The translations under genes were made by a program, and so were the position numbers. The notes under the pieces are model-generated. The model saw nothing but the letters and a program-made list of their open reading frames with translations, did no database searches and had not been told where the DNA came from. DNA of 64,000 nucleotides from an uncultured Ruminococcus sp. (GTDB lineage Bacteria > Bacillota > Clostridia > Lachnospirales > Lachnospiraceae), in assembly GCA_900544395.1 (NCBI GenBank), contig UQVC01000003.1:1-64000 (forward strand). The letters are read 5' to 3'. Each line of letters opens with the position of its first letter. The stretch's first letter is position 1. Positions 1-8,538 of the stretch are shown here, one piece after another.

Positions 1-1
1 T

Positions 2-76
2 ACCATTACTGATACCGACTTGTGGTTCGCTACACTTGGCGGTAAATACCTGTGGTTGGACTTGCACCAGCAAGAT
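2..76 (+). CDS. possible 3' end of an unidentified plus-strand gene (partial)
   Basis: From base 2 one plus-strand frame stays open for 24 codons to a TAG at 74-76, ending with residues read as KYLWLDLHQQD. I do not recognise the product. Support is weak: the open stretch is short, but the stop lies just before a hairpin that would serve a plus-strand gene converging on the S41 protease gene. It could be non-coding DNA. The sequence to the left of the window would settle it. Confidence 0.25.
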
Positions 77-101
77 TAGTGCCATGCTCGGCACACAGCA
101 A

Positions 102-136
102 AAACAGGAAAACATCCCCTCCATGTTTTCCTGTTT
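102..136. terminator. strong, probably bidirectional intrinsic terminator
   Basis: A perfect 14-bp inverted repeat (102-115 with 123-136) has a 7-nt loop, and the arms begin AAACAGG and end CCTGTTT. It sits two bases from the stop of the minus-strand S41 protease gene and is T-rich on both outgoing sides. It should end the ftsEX-protease unit and any gene converging from the left. Confidence 0.85.
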
Positions 137-138
137 GT

Positions 139-1347
139 TTAGAATCCGCCTTTCACAATTTCCAAAGCTTTCTCAAGCTGTGGATCCCGTTCGGGCATTG
201 CTGCATCATATGAATACTCTACTTCCACATCCGGCTGAATTCCCTTTTTATGGATATTCTCTCCACTTGGTGTAAAATACTCTGCAGTAGTGATCTTGAT
301 CATAGTATCATCTTCGAAACTGAACAATTCCTGCACAATTCCTTTTCCAAATGTTGTCGTGCCCACAAGCGTTCCAATCCCATAATCCTTCACCGCACCT
401 GCAAAAATCTCAGAGGCACTTGCACTGTAGCCATTCACCAGAACTGCCAACGGCTTCTGAAATTCATGAGTTCCATCGCAGTCATACGTCTCTTCATTTC
501 CATATTTATCTTTGATCGAAACAATCGTTCCCTCCGGAAGGATCAGGCGCAGCATCTCCACCACAGTATCCAGATTGCCTCCCGGATTATTTCTCAGATC
601 GATCACAAGACCTTTCATTCCCTGTGCTTCCAGATCTTCCAATGCAGTCCGAAACTGTTCCAATGTCACATCTTCAAATTCCTGAACGTAAAGATATCCG
701 ACTTGGTCTTCTTTCATCTCATATTCAACTGTCTGAGTCTGGATTTTCCTTCTGACTGCTGTTAATTTGTGTTCTTCGCGTTCTTCTCCCCGATACACAT
801 ACAGATTAACTTTGGTTCCTTCTTCTCCTTTGATCCAGGAAACTACTTCCGAGGAATCATGATCCGCCACATCCCTGGAATCTACCCGGTATAAAATATC
901 TCCTGCAAGCATCCCTGCCTCTTCTGCCGGGCTGTCCTCATACACTTTTGTAATCGTAATCTCTCCGGTATCCAGATTTTGCATCATGGCTGCCCCAATC
1001 CCGGAATACTCGCCAGAAGTACTCTCTTTGATCTCTTTTGTCTCCTGCTCATTATAATAAACAGTGTACGGATCATGAAGCGCACTCAAAAATCCGGAAT
1101 ATACGGCATCTTCCAGATCCTCCTCTTTTACTTCATCGCTGTAGAGGTAATACTCATCGATCATCTGTTCAATCCTGCGAAACTTTTCTTCTGTTTTCTT
1201 TTCTGCCCGCTCCTGCTTTGCCGTCACACTGTCTCCGGGAGAGAGTAATCCTGCAACATACGGAACTTTCGTGCAGACACCAACTGCTAATAACATAACA
1301 AGGGCGCCTGTCAGCGCCCCTTTTATAAAACTTTTATGTATCTTCAT
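139..1347 (-). CDS. S41-family C-terminal processing protease (CtpA/CtpB type)
   Basis: Membrane-anchored serine protease of the tail-specific family, acting outside the membrane on C-terminal regions of cell-envelope proteins. One N-terminal transmembrane helix (about residues 11-32) is followed by a helical linker, a PDZ domain (about 100-190) and the S41 core. The catalytic Ser is visible in SASASEIFAGA (Ser310) and the general-base Lys in FGKG (Lys335), 25 residues apart as in E. coli Prc. The 402-residue length is normal. It is the last gene of the cdaR-like/ftsE/ftsX/M23 unit, 24 bases after the hydrolase gene. Inference: it may process or degrade components of the FtsEX hydrolase machine, as E. 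coli Prc acts on murein hydrolases. Confidence 0.93.
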   Translation of the reverse strand: MKIHKSFIKGALTGALVMLLAVGVCTKVPYVAGLLSPGDSVTAKQERAEKKTEEKFRRIEQMIDEYYLYSDEVKEEDLEDAVYSGFLSALHDPYTVYYNEQETKEIKESTSGEYSGIGAAMMQNLDTGEITITKVYEDSPAEEAGMLAGDILYRVDSRDVADHDSSEVVSWIKGEEGTKVNLYVYRGEEREEHKLTAVRRKIQTQTVEYEMKEDQVGYLYVQEFEDVTLEQFRTALEDLEAQGMKGLVIDLRNNPGGNLDTVVEMLRLILPEGTIVSIKDKYGNEETYDCDGTHEFQKPLAVLVNGYSASASEIFAGAVKDYGIGTLVGTTTFGKGIVQELFSFEDDTMIKITTAEYFTPSGENIHKKGIQPDVEVEYSYDAAMPERDPQLEKALEIVKGGF

Positions 1348-1371
1348 ACTTTACTGCCAACTTTCGGTATT

Positions 1372-2523
1372 CTAAAAATACTGATCCGGACTGACTGCAA
1401 CTCCATTCTTTTCTACCTGGAAGTGCAAATGCGGTCCGGTAGACTGCCCGGTAGAACCTACTGCGCCAATCTGCTGCCCACGCTCTACATACTGTCCTGC
1501 ACTCACACAAATACTGCTGTGATGCATGTACTTTGTCACCAGACCATTTCCATGGTCAATTACAACCCAGTTTCCGGCACTGCTGCTGTATCCTGCAATG
1601 ATCACGCGGCCTGCTGCTGCTGCATAAGTCGGTGTTCCCACCGGTGCAGCATAATCATTCCCTTTATGTCCGCCGATCTCAAATTCACGGATTTCTCCAA
1701 AATAGCTGGACTGATACGTCATTCCCGGACACGGATGTGTAAAATAGCCGCTTCCGCTGGAAACATTGCCTGATGTAGGCGGAGCAACAACGGAACCGCC
1801 TCCTGCCGGAAGATTCTGCTGTTGCTGCTGTTGTTGCTGTTGTTTTGCTGCTTCCGCTTCTTCCTGACGTCTCTTTTCTTCTGCCACCAGTTTCTGCAGC
1901 GTCTCCATCTTGCTGCCTAACTGACTGCTTAAATCTGCCAGTTTCACATCTTTTTCTTTTAACAGATTCTGTGCCTGGGTCTGCTGATCCACAAGATCCG
2001 TCTGCAGAGTGTTGAGTTCCTGATACTCTGCCTGGAGAGCTGCTTCCTGCTCTTCCACCGCTTTTACAGTTTCCTGAAACTCTTTGAGCTTATCTCTGTC
2101 ATATGTTGACAACTGAGAAATATATTCCGTCTTATTCAGAAAATCACTGATGTTTTCGCTCTCTGCCAGGACTTCAATAAACTCTGTATTTCCATTCTCA
2201 TACATATATTTGATCCGGATCTTCATGCTCTGATACTGAGTGTTTTCTTCTACTTTTGCCTGTACCAGATCTTCTTCTGCCTGAGTGATCTCAGCCTGTT
2301 TTGCATCCAGTTTTTTCTGCGTCTCTTCCATCTGTGCGGCGATTTTCTTCAACTCTTCTTCCACACTGTTCTTTTCTGCCTGTACACTGTCCTTCTGCTG
2401 CTGAAGTTCATCTACCTGCTTCTGTGCATCCTGTACGGTCTCTGCCTGTACGGGAAGCACTGTTCCCATGGCAAGTGTCGATACCAGACATAACGCCGCA
2501 ATTCTTTTCATCCGCTCTCTCAT
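1372..2523 (-). CDS. M23 (LytM) peptidoglycan hydrolase with coiled coil, FtsEX partner
   Basis: Secreted EnvC/PcsB-like murein hydrolase or activator. A signal peptide (about residues 1-27, ending VQAE) precedes a long Glu/Gln/Lys-rich coiled coil (about 28-225), then an Ala/Gln linker with nine consecutive Gln, a Gly/Pro/Ser linker, and a C-terminal LytM domain with zinc-ligand motifs HKGND and HLHF. The zinc residues look intact, so it is probably an active endopeptidase, unlike E. coli EnvC. It starts 8 bases after ftsX ends. In relatives the coiled coil docks on the FtsX extracellular loop and the hydrolase is switched on by FtsE ATPase cycles; that role is inferred from gene order and architecture. 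Confidence 0.93.
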   Translation of the reverse strand: MRERMKRIAALCLVSTLAMGTVLPVQAETVQDAQKQVDELQQQKDSVQAEKNSVEEELKKIAAQMEETQKKLDAKQAEITQAEEDLVQAKVEENTQYQSMKIRIKYMYENGNTEFIEVLAESENISDFLNKTEYISQLSTYDRDKLKEFQETVKAVEEQEAALQAEYQELNTLQTDLVDQQTQAQNLLKEKDVKLADLSSQLGSKMETLQKLVAEEKRRQEEAEAAKQQQQQQQQQNLPAGGGSVVAPPTSGNVSSGSGYFTHPCPGMTYQSSYFGEIREFEIGGHKGNDYAAPVGTPTYAAAAGRVIIAGYSSSAGNWVVIDHGNGLVTKYMHHSSICVSAGQYVERGQQIGAVGSTGQSTGPHLHFQVEKNGVAVSPDQYF

Positions 2524-2531
2524 ATGCTCAC

Positions 2532-3488
2532 CTATACTTTCAAATGCTTACGTACTGTAAAGAAACTTCCTAAAAATCCGATACCAACTCCCAGCAAAAT
2601 TCCAATTGGGAGCAGATAATGATAGACATCTCCCACTGGAAGGAAATCTACAATATTCTTAAGGATACTGAATTTTGTCATCACATATCCAACTGCCTTT
2701 CCATACAGTGCATACAAAAGTGCAAGCGGGATCACGGCTCCCACAACACCGATCAGAAGACCTTCGATCACGAATGGAGACCGTACCACAAAGTCTTTGG
2801 CCCCAATGTATTTCATGATCGCAATCTCTTCTTTTCGGATCGTGATACCCATAGTAACGGTATTGCTGATCAAGAAGATCGATACACCAAACAGAATCAG
2901 GATGATCGCCACGGATACGTATCCTACCAAGACATTGACACTGGAAAGTGTATTTGCCACAACATCCGACTTATTTACTTTCCGAACACCATCCAGTCCC
3001 TGTGCAAATTTTACAAGTTCTTTCTGTGTTGCCGAAAGGGATTTGCTTTTGGAGATCATGTTCTTGCTGCTGTTGTCTTCCTGTGGCTTCATATACACCG
3101 CATAACTGCTGGAGCCTGCCAGTGGATTGTCATCACGGAATCCTTCTGCAAGTTCCGGATTGTCTCCGAAATATTCTTCTTTAAAGCTGTCCCACGCATC
3201 ATCTTCTGACACATATTCTACTTTCAAAACATCTTCTCTGCTGCGCAGCTCATCCCCGATATCTTCAATCTGACTCTCCGTCGCATCTTCATCGAAAAAG
3301 ACGGTGATCGCCACACCTTCTTCTGCCATCTTTACAAAATGCTGCAGATTCAGCACGATGGAGAAGAACAGACCAAACAGAAAAATACAAGCTGACATCG
3401 TTGCAATGGATGCAATGGAGAACATTTTATTTCTCCCGATATTCTTTACACCCTGTTTTCCTACGTATCCTAATGTACTAATCCTCAT
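2532..3488 (-). CDS. ftsX: cell division ABC transporter permease FtsX
   Basis: Integral membrane partner of FtsE that relays ATP hydrolysis to an extracellular peptidoglycan hydrolase. There is a short cytoplasmic N-terminus, a first membrane helix (about residues 20-45), an extracellular domain (about 50-180) and three C-terminal helices (about 185-210, 225-260, 285-310), the standard FtsX four-helix layout at about 300 residues. The ftsX start overlaps the ftsE end by 11 bases, which implies translational coupling. The M23 gene directly downstream is its likely client. Confidence 0.96.
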   Translation of the reverse strand: MRISTLGYVGKQGVKNIGRNKMFSIASIATMSACIFLFGLFFSIVLNLQHFVKMAEEGVAITVFFDEDATESQIEDIGDELRSREDVLKVEYVSEDDAWDSFKEEYFGDNPELAEGFRDDNPLAGSSSYAVYMKPQEDNSSKNMISKSKSLSATQKELVKFAQGLDGVRKVNKSDVVANTLSSVNVLVGYVSVAIILILFGVSIFLISNTVTMGITIRKEEIAIMKYIGAKDFVVRSPFVIEGLLIGVVGAVIPLALLYALYGKAVGYVMTKFSILKNIVDFLPVGDVYHYLLPIGILLGVGIGFLGSFFTVRKHLKV

Positions 3489-4167
3489 CTATATACCCAC
3501 CTTTTTGTTCATCACTCACGATCACGCCTTGTTTCATCGTAATCACGCGTTCGTTCATCTCGTTTACGATCTCCTGGTTATGCGTTACAACAAGTACTGT
3601 CGTACCTCTGTCATTGGCTTCTTTTAACAGACTCATGATCTCCCATGAGTTTGTAGGATCCAGGTTACCGGTCGGCTCGTCAGCCAGCAAAATTGCGGGT
3701 TCGTTCACGATCGCACGGGCAATCGCCACTCTCTGCTGTTCTCCACCGGAAAGTTCTTTCGGGAATGACTTATATTTCTGTGCCAGGCCTACCAGAGAAA
3801 GGGCTGCCGGCACTTTTCTCTTGATGACTCTGGTCGGTGTCTCTGTCACCCGAAGTGCAAATGCAATATTCTCATAAATATTACGGTCTTTCAAAAGACG
3901 GAAGTCCTGGAATACCACTCCGATCCCTCTTCTGTATTTTGCAATGTTACGATGTTTCATCCGCTTTAAATTCTGTCCGTTCACAATGATCGTGCCTTCT
4001 GTCGGCTCCAGCTCTTTCATGATCAGACGAATCAAAGTTGATTTTCCGGAACCGCTGTCGCCAACGATAAAGACGAACTCTCCCTGTTCGATCTTAACAG
4101 ACACGCCGTTTAACGCAGCATTCCCTTTGGAATACTCCTTCGTTACATCTCTTAATTCAATCATCAT
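3478..4167 (-). CDS. ftsE: cell division ATP-binding protein FtsE
   Basis: Cytoplasmic ABC ATPase of the FtsEX complex, controlling septal or lateral peptidoglycan hydrolysis rather than transport. Walker A GDSGSGKST, signature LSGGEQQRVAIARA, Walker B LLADEPTGNLD and the switch His region (VVTHN) are all present. Length 229 is typical. The start is preceded by an AGGAGG-like site. It follows the PucR-type regulator gene by 42 bases and overlaps ftsX. Confidence 0.97.
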   Translation of the reverse strand: MMIELRDVTKEYSKGNAALNGVSVKIEQGEFVFIVGDSGSGKSTLIRLIMKELEPTEGTIIVNGQNLKRMKHRNIAKYRRGIGVVFQDFRLLKDRNIYENIAFALRVTETPTRVIKRKVPAALSLVGLAQKYKSFPKELSGGEQQRVAIARAIVNEPAILLADEPTGNLDPTNSWEIMSLLKEANDRGTTVLVVTHNQEIVNEMNERVITMKQGVIVSDEQKGGYIDED

Positions 4168-4209
4168 GCTCCTCCTAATTATTCATACATTCTCTCTGGT
4201 ACATCCACT

Positions 4210-5301
4210 TTAATATTCCAGTGTCTCCATATATTTCATATATTTTACGACCATCAGAGCAATCTTGAATGTGATCGCATCTTCAAAAACGCGCAGATCA
4301 AGCCCTGTGCTCTTCTGCAGCTTATCCAGCCGGTACACCAGAGTATTTCTGTGAATATAAAGTTGTCTGGATGTCTCTGATACATTGAGGCTGTTCTCGA
4401 AAAACTTGTTGATCGTTGTCAATGTCTCTTCATCAAATTCATCCGGAGATTTCCCCTCAAAAATCTCTTTGATGAACATCTTGCAAAGCGGGATCGGCAG
4501 CTGATAGATCAATCGTCCGATTCCCAGCGTACTGTATGCCACAATATCCTTTTCATCAAAGAAGATCTTGCCCACGTCCAAAGCCAGCTTCGCCTCTTTA
4601 TAAGACTTGGAAACTTCCTTGATATCGCTGACGATGGTTCCGTAAGAAATATGAATCTTATCATCCTCTGTCTCTGCACGCAGCAGATCCATCATCTCTT
4701 TTGCCATCTTCTCCAGTTCTCTGTTTCCGTCTCTTTCTGCCAGCTCTTTGACAACGATGATATTCTTCTCATCCACCGCTGTCACAAAATCTCTGGACTT
4801 CCCGCCCAGAAGGTTTCTGACATTATCCAGAGCAACACTGTCTTTTTCGTGTGATGTCTCAATAATAAAGATAACACGTTTTGCTTCTGTGTCAATATGT
4901 AATTTTTTTGCACGATTGTAAATATCTACAAGCAGCAGGTTGTCAAGCAGCAGGTTTTTGATGAAATTATCTTTATCAAACCGCTCTTTATACGCTACCA
5001 GAAGACTCTGGATCTGAAACGCTGCAATCTTGCCTACCATATATACATCTTCGCTCTCTCCGCCTGCAAGCAGCACATACTCCAGCTGCTGTTCATCAAA
5101 AATCTTAAAGAACTGACATCCCTGAATAACCTGACTGTCTGCCGGAGACTCTACAAATGACAGCACGGCGCTTTCATAATTCCATGTATCATCAAATGTA
5201 GTAGCAAGCGCCTTTCCCTCTGTATCCAGAACACAGAAATCAATTCTGGAAATTCCTTTTAACCCTTCAATCGTGTTTTGAAGTATCTGATTTGAAATCA
5301 T
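4210..5301 (-). CDS. PucR/CdaR-family transcriptional regulator
   Basis: DNA-binding regulator with a C-terminal PucR-type helix-turn-helix (ETSRQLYIHRNTLVYRLDKL region, about residues 310-360). A middle domain of the degenerate GGDEF-like kind is found in CdaR-family proteins, and the N-terminal sensory region is about 120 residues. An ATG 57 bases upstream is possible, but the start chosen here (363 residues) has GGAGGAG eight bases before it and begins with the domain proper. It is the first gene of the unit with ftsE, ftsX, the M23 hydrolase and the S41 protease. The ligand is unknown. Inference: it may tune cell-wall hydrolase expression to a metabolite. Confidence 0.85.
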   Translation of the reverse strand: MISNQILQNTIEGLKGISRIDFCVLDTEGKALATTFDDTWNYESAVLSFVESPADSQVIQGCQFFKIFDEQQLEYVLLAGGESEDVYMVGKIAAFQIQSLLVAYKERFDKDNFIKNLLLDNLLLVDIYNRAKKLHIDTEAKRVIFIIETSHEKDSVALDNVRNLLGGKSRDFVTAVDEKNIIVVKELAERDGNRELEKMAKEMMDLLRAETEDDKIHISYGTIVSDIKEVSKSYKEAKLALDVGKIFFDEKDIVAYSTLGIGRLIYQLPIPLCKMFIKEIFEGKSPDEFDEETLTTINKFFENSLNVSETSRQLYIHRNTLVYRLDKLQKSTGLDLRVFEDAITFKIALMVVKYMKYMETLEY

Positions 5302-5423
5302 ACTTTTTCTCCTCCGCTTATCTACTCGATTCCTAATGTATCCATGTGCACATTCCACAAATTTTCCTCTCGCAAAAATGTGCCTGTACCACCCATATTT
5401 TATATACTAAGGCAAAACAGCAA

Positions 5424-5463
5424 AAAAAGAAAGAGGAAATCCATCTTTTTTATGCATTTCCTC
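5424..5463 (-). terminator. intrinsic terminator after the WecG/TagA-like gene
   Basis: Inverted repeat GAGGAAAT (5433-5440) / ATTTCCTC (5456-5463). On the minus strand it is followed by a run of T broken by one C. It separates the glycosyltransferase transcript from the cell-wall unit, whose promoter must therefore lie in 5302-5423; I see only weak candidates there, such as a TATAAA-like box near 5400. Confidence 0.75.
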
Positions 5464-5518
5464 ATATTTTTTACAAAAAATTCACATTTTCCCGATTATA
5501 CATAGTATACAAACTCTG

Positions 5519-6202
5519 CTATACAGCCTCTTCGTTTCTCTGCTGCCGCCCCACCAGATACCGAAATACTTTTTTTCGCAAAAATCTCTGAATTCTTCCT
5601 TTTTTTCTTTTTTTCATGTATATTTCCTTTAGAACACTGCCGCATCCAAACCAGATCCTGGCATTGAGCAGTGCGCTGTTCTTTTGAATAAACAACTCCT
5701 GCTGTGGAGATGGAAGAACTGAAAAAATACAATCCGTCTCCGTTCCATTCACTGCATTGATCACCTGCTCTTCTCCACAACCGTCCGCCGGCAGGATTCC
5801 ATGTCCGGCAAGGATCAGCTTCCTGTCATATTCATGGATCGCTTCTTCCAGATTTGCCAGTTCCGCCTCAGACTGTGCCACCAGAAATACTCTCTTTTTG
5901 TTGCGTTGTACATAACGCAGAAACATCTTCAGGAACACCTGACCGGCCGTATCCCGCAGCAGATTCTTATCCGTAATCCCCGCGGCCTCCAGAAGTTCCA
6001 GCTCGCCCGGAAGTACCAGATCCAAGGACTCCACAGCCTCTTTCCATCCTGATGTATCCTGTCCCCAGAGCAGCATATCCATGGTCATGATCTCCATCGT
6101 GTTGATGGAGTCACTTTCCATGTACTGTACTGCCTTCTGCATGGCAGCTTTTGCGCTTGTTTTGCGGAGTTCTATATTTAAGATCTTCATCGTATCATCC
6201 AT
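5519..6202 (-). CDS. WecG/TagA/CpsF-family glycosyltransferase
   Basis: Family GT26-like enzyme that transfers an N-acetylmannosamine-type or related sugar to a lipid-linked acceptor in teichoic-acid or polysaccharide assembly. Family marks are the MDMLLWG segment, a nucleotide-sugar region around VFLVAQSEAELANL, and a late ARIWFGCGS in place of the usual W-x-G motif, then a very basic tail (KKRKKGRIQRFLRKK) fit for peripheral membrane binding. The start at 6202 gives 227 residues and has AGGTGA upstream; a longer frame to 6304 would overlap the kinase gene. No other wall-polymer genes adjoin it, so the acceptor is unknown. Confidence 0.8.
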   Translation of the reverse strand: MDDTMKILNIELRKTSAKAAMQKAVQYMESDSINTMEIMTMDMLLWGQDTSGWKEAVESLDLVLPGELELLEAAGITDKNLLRDTAGQVFLKMFLRYVQRNKKRVFLVAQSEAELANLEEAIHEYDRKLILAGHGILPADGCGEEQVINAVNGTETDCIFSVLPSPQQELFIQKNSALLNARIWFGCGSVLKEIYMKKRKKGRIQRFLRKKVFRYLVGRQQRNEEAV

Positions 6203-6281
6203 TTGTCTCACCTGCGTTTTTCTCCTCAGTCGTAAAATTGTATCAAAAACGAGAAGATTTGTAAAGCATTGCGTAAAATTT

Positions 6282-7877
6282 CTACAGATTTTCCACTGCT
6301 GCACGCTCGATCACAAGACCTTTGGTATAACGCTCCATAAACGTCTGATATCCTCTGACTCCATCCACAGTTGGCGAAAGCACTTCGATCTTGCTGTCTT
6401 GGAATACTTCCTGCTCCAGATACTGATCCAGAGACCGACCTTCTTTCTCTTGTGTATACGCAGCCAGAAGTGCAATTCCCCAGGCTCCTCCTTCTCCTGC
6501 GGTCTCCATCACTGCTACCGGAGTTTCCATTGCATCTGCCATGATCTGCTGTCCCACACCTTTTGTCTTGAACAGACCGCCATGCCCCATGATCCGCTCT
6601 GCCTGCACGCCTTCCTCCTTCTTCAGGATTTCCATTCCGGTCTTTAATGCTCCCAATGCTGTATAAAGATGTACCCTCATAAAGTTTGCCAGATTAAACC
6701 TGGCTCCCGGAGTCCTGACGACCATCGGGCGTCCCTCTTCCATTCCTGTGATATGCTCTCCGGACAGATACCCGTAAGCTAAGATATCTCCGCCGTCCGG
6801 TTCTCCTTCCATTGCTTTCTGATACAGATTCTGATACAGGCGGTTCCAATCCACTTCCATTCCCATGGTCTCCATAAATTCTGCAAACAGCCCAACCCAG
6901 GCATTCAGATCGGAGGTACAGTTGTTGCAGTGTACCATAGCTACCGGATCTCCCACAGGTGTTGTCACAAGATCGATTTCCCTGTGAACCTGAGTCAGTG
7001 CTTTTTCCAGTACCAGCATTGCAAACACGGAGGTACCTGCCGATACATTTCCGGTGCGCACTCCTACGCTGTTGGTCGCTGTCATTCCGGTTCCTGCATC
7101 TCCTTCCGGAGGACACATGAGGATCCCTGCCTGAAGATCTCCCGATGGATCCAGAAGCTTTGCTCCCGCTTCACTTAAACATCCCGCAGCTTCTCCCGCG
7201 CATAATACTTTTGGCAGGATCTCGGAAATCTTCCATGGATATTCCTGGTTCTGTACCAGCGCTTCAAACTGCTCCAGCATCCTGGCATCGTAACTCTTCG
7301 TGACGGAGTCGATCGGGAACATGCCTGCAGCATCGCCGATTCCCAGCACTTTTTCTCCCGTCAGCTTCCAGTGCAGATATCCGCTCAATGTGGTCATAAA
7401 CCGGATATTCGGAACGTGCTCTTCCTGATTTAATATGGCCTGATATAAATGTGCAATACTCCATCTCTGCGGAATATTATATTGAAACGTTTCCGTCAAA
7501 CAGTCTGCTGCCTCTTCTGTAATCGTATTTCTCCAGGTACGAAATGGTACCAGAAGCTCCTCTTTTTCATCAAATACCATATATCCATGCATCATGGCGC
7601 TAATCCCCATTGCTCGGATCTGCTTCAGCGAAACCCCATACTGCTTCTGCACATCCTCTTTCAAATCTCTGTAACAGCTTTGAATCCCCTTCCAGATTTC
7701 CTCCAGATGATAAGTCCAGACACCATTCTCATACTGATTCTCCCAGCCATAGCTGCCGGATGCAATGGGGGTGTGGTCTGCTCCTGTCAGAACTGCCTTG
7801 ATCCTGGTCGAACCCAGTTCGATCCCCAGATAGATGTTCCCCTCCATAATCTGTTCTCTATATCCATTCTGTTCCAT
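6282..7877 (-). CDS. FGGY-family carbohydrate kinase (xylulokinase/ribulokinase-like)
   Basis: Cytoplasmic sugar kinase of the FGGY/actin-like ATPase fold. The N-terminal phosphate-1 loop IYLGIELGSTRIKAVL, the conserved TWRNTIT and SAMMHGYM regions, and the C-terminal adenosine loop (IMGHGGLFKTKGVGQQIM) are present. Length 531 is within the FGGY range. The start has AGGAGG nine bases upstream. No sugar transporter or isomerase adjoins, so xylulose, ribulose or another ketose remains open. The gene has its own promoter. Confidence 0.88.
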   Translation of the reverse strand: MEQNGYREQIMEGNIYLGIELGSTRIKAVLTGADHTPIASGSYGWENQYENGVWTYHLEEIWKGIQSCYRDLKEDVQKQYGVSLKQIRAMGISAMMHGYMVFDEKEELLVPFRTWRNTITEEAADCLTETFQYNIPQRWSIAHLYQAILNQEEHVPNIRFMTTLSGYLHWKLTGEKVLGIGDAAGMFPIDSVTKSYDARMLEQFEALVQNQEYPWKISEILPKVLCAGEAAGCLSEAGAKLLDPSGDLQAGILMCPPEGDAGTGMTATNSVGVRTGNVSAGTSVFAMLVLEKALTQVHREIDLVTTPVGDPVAMVHCNNCTSDLNAWVGLFAEFMETMGMEVDWNRLYQNLYQKAMEGEPDGGDILAYGYLSGEHITGMEEGRPMVVRTPGARFNLANFMRVHLYTALGALKTGMEILKKEEGVQAERIMGHGGLFKTKGVGQQIMADAMETPVAVMETAGEGGAWGIALLAAYTQEKEGRSLDQYLEQEVFQDSKIEVLSPTVDGVRGYQTFMERYTKGLVIERAAVENL

Positions 7878-7937
7878 CGTTTTCTTCCTCCTGTCATGTT
7901 TTCTAATCTGTCATATCAATTTTTTTATACTGTTTTC

Positions 7938-7966
7938 ACTATATAACAAAATATCCGGAAATACAA
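7938..7966 (-). promoter_or_regulatory. promoter of the FGGY kinase gene
   Basis: On the minus strand, TTGTAT (7961-7966), a 17-bp spacer and TATAGT (7938-7943) form a sigma-A-type promoter about 60 bases before the ATG. A TTGACA further upstream (around 8000) lacks a matching -10. Confidence 0.6.
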
Positions 7967-8010
7967 CTTGGCGTATTACCTAAATATTTCATCGAATTTT
8001 TGTCAAAAAA

Positions 8011-8057
8011 TAAAAGAGCAAAAACTTCTGCACTGTTATCCGCATCCATTTTCGCCC
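8011..8057 (-). terminator. terminator after the spore protein gene
   Basis: A nine-pair stem with two G-U pairs (8049-8057 with 8016-8024) is followed on the minus strand by TTTTATTTTTTG. It lies 25 bases after the SASP stop. Confidence 0.6.
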
Positions 8058-8082
8058 TTTTTCGCTTGGAAGACTGTATGAT

Positions 8083-8283
8083 CTATCTGCTGCTTTCCCC
8101 GGTCTTTTGACGTCTCTTTGTCATCAGCCCGCCAATCCTTCCGGTCTCTTTAGAGGACAGCGATTTCCATCCTTCCTCCAATACCTGATCCAAAAGTCCC
8201 AGTTCCTCTGCAATCTCATATTTCATCCTGTCCTTTTCTTCCATCATCAGAATGTCTTCCCGCGTAATCTTTTTCTGATTCAT
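8083..8283 (-). CDS. small acid-soluble spore protein, alpha/beta type
   Basis: A 66-residue DNA-binding protein of the alpha/beta SASP family, which coats DNA in dormant spores and is degraded at germination. Visible marks are a germination-protease-like site KYEIAEELGL (cleavage normally follows the first Glu) and the C-terminal signature GRIGGLMTKR, matching the family G-x-[IL]-G-G-x-M-x-K-R pattern. The N-terminus is longer and more acidic than classic SspA/B, so it may be a minor or divergent member. A GAATGA / CAATACT pair 16 bp apart upstream (near 8310-8340) could be a sigma-G promoter; that is tentative. Confidence 0.85.
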   Translation of the reverse strand: MNQKKITREDILMMEEKDRMKYEIAEELGLLDQVLEEGWKSLSSKETGRIGGLMTKRRQKTGESSR

Positions 8284-8342
8284 ATTCAGAGCATCTCCTT
8301 CCTTTTTCAGGAGTATTGCCCTGTTTTTCCCAGTTCATTCCG

Positions 8343-8534
8343 CTATTTCTGATCCGGCATAATCACGGCTGCTATAAAATATGCAAGACATCCCGTTCCC
8401 ACGCTGGCACAGATAAAAAGTACCATCCCCAGACGGATCAGCACCGGATCTACGTTAAAATATTCTGCAATCCCGCCGCATACTCCACATAATACTCTAT
8501 TTGTTCTTGAACGATATAATCTTTTTGGTTCCAT
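8343..8534 (-). CDS. PspC-domain membrane protein
   Basis: A 63-residue PspC-type protein: basic N-terminus RLYRSRTNRVLCGVCGGIAEYF, then the VDPVLIRLG region and one hydrophobic helix (about residues 33-58). PspC domains take part in membrane-stress sensing. It follows the DUF4097-like gene by four bases and ends the padR-led unit, so it probably acts with those envelope proteins. Confidence 0.92.
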   Translation of the reverse strand: MEPKRLYRSRTNRVLCGVCGGIAEYFNVDPVLIRLGMVLFICASVGTGCLAYFIAAVIMPDQK

Positions 8535-8538
8535 ATTC

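Noticed and set aside
1800..1860. CAA/CAG repeat as a mobile or CRISPR-like repeat
   Set aside because: In frame inside the M23 gene and codes for glutamine.
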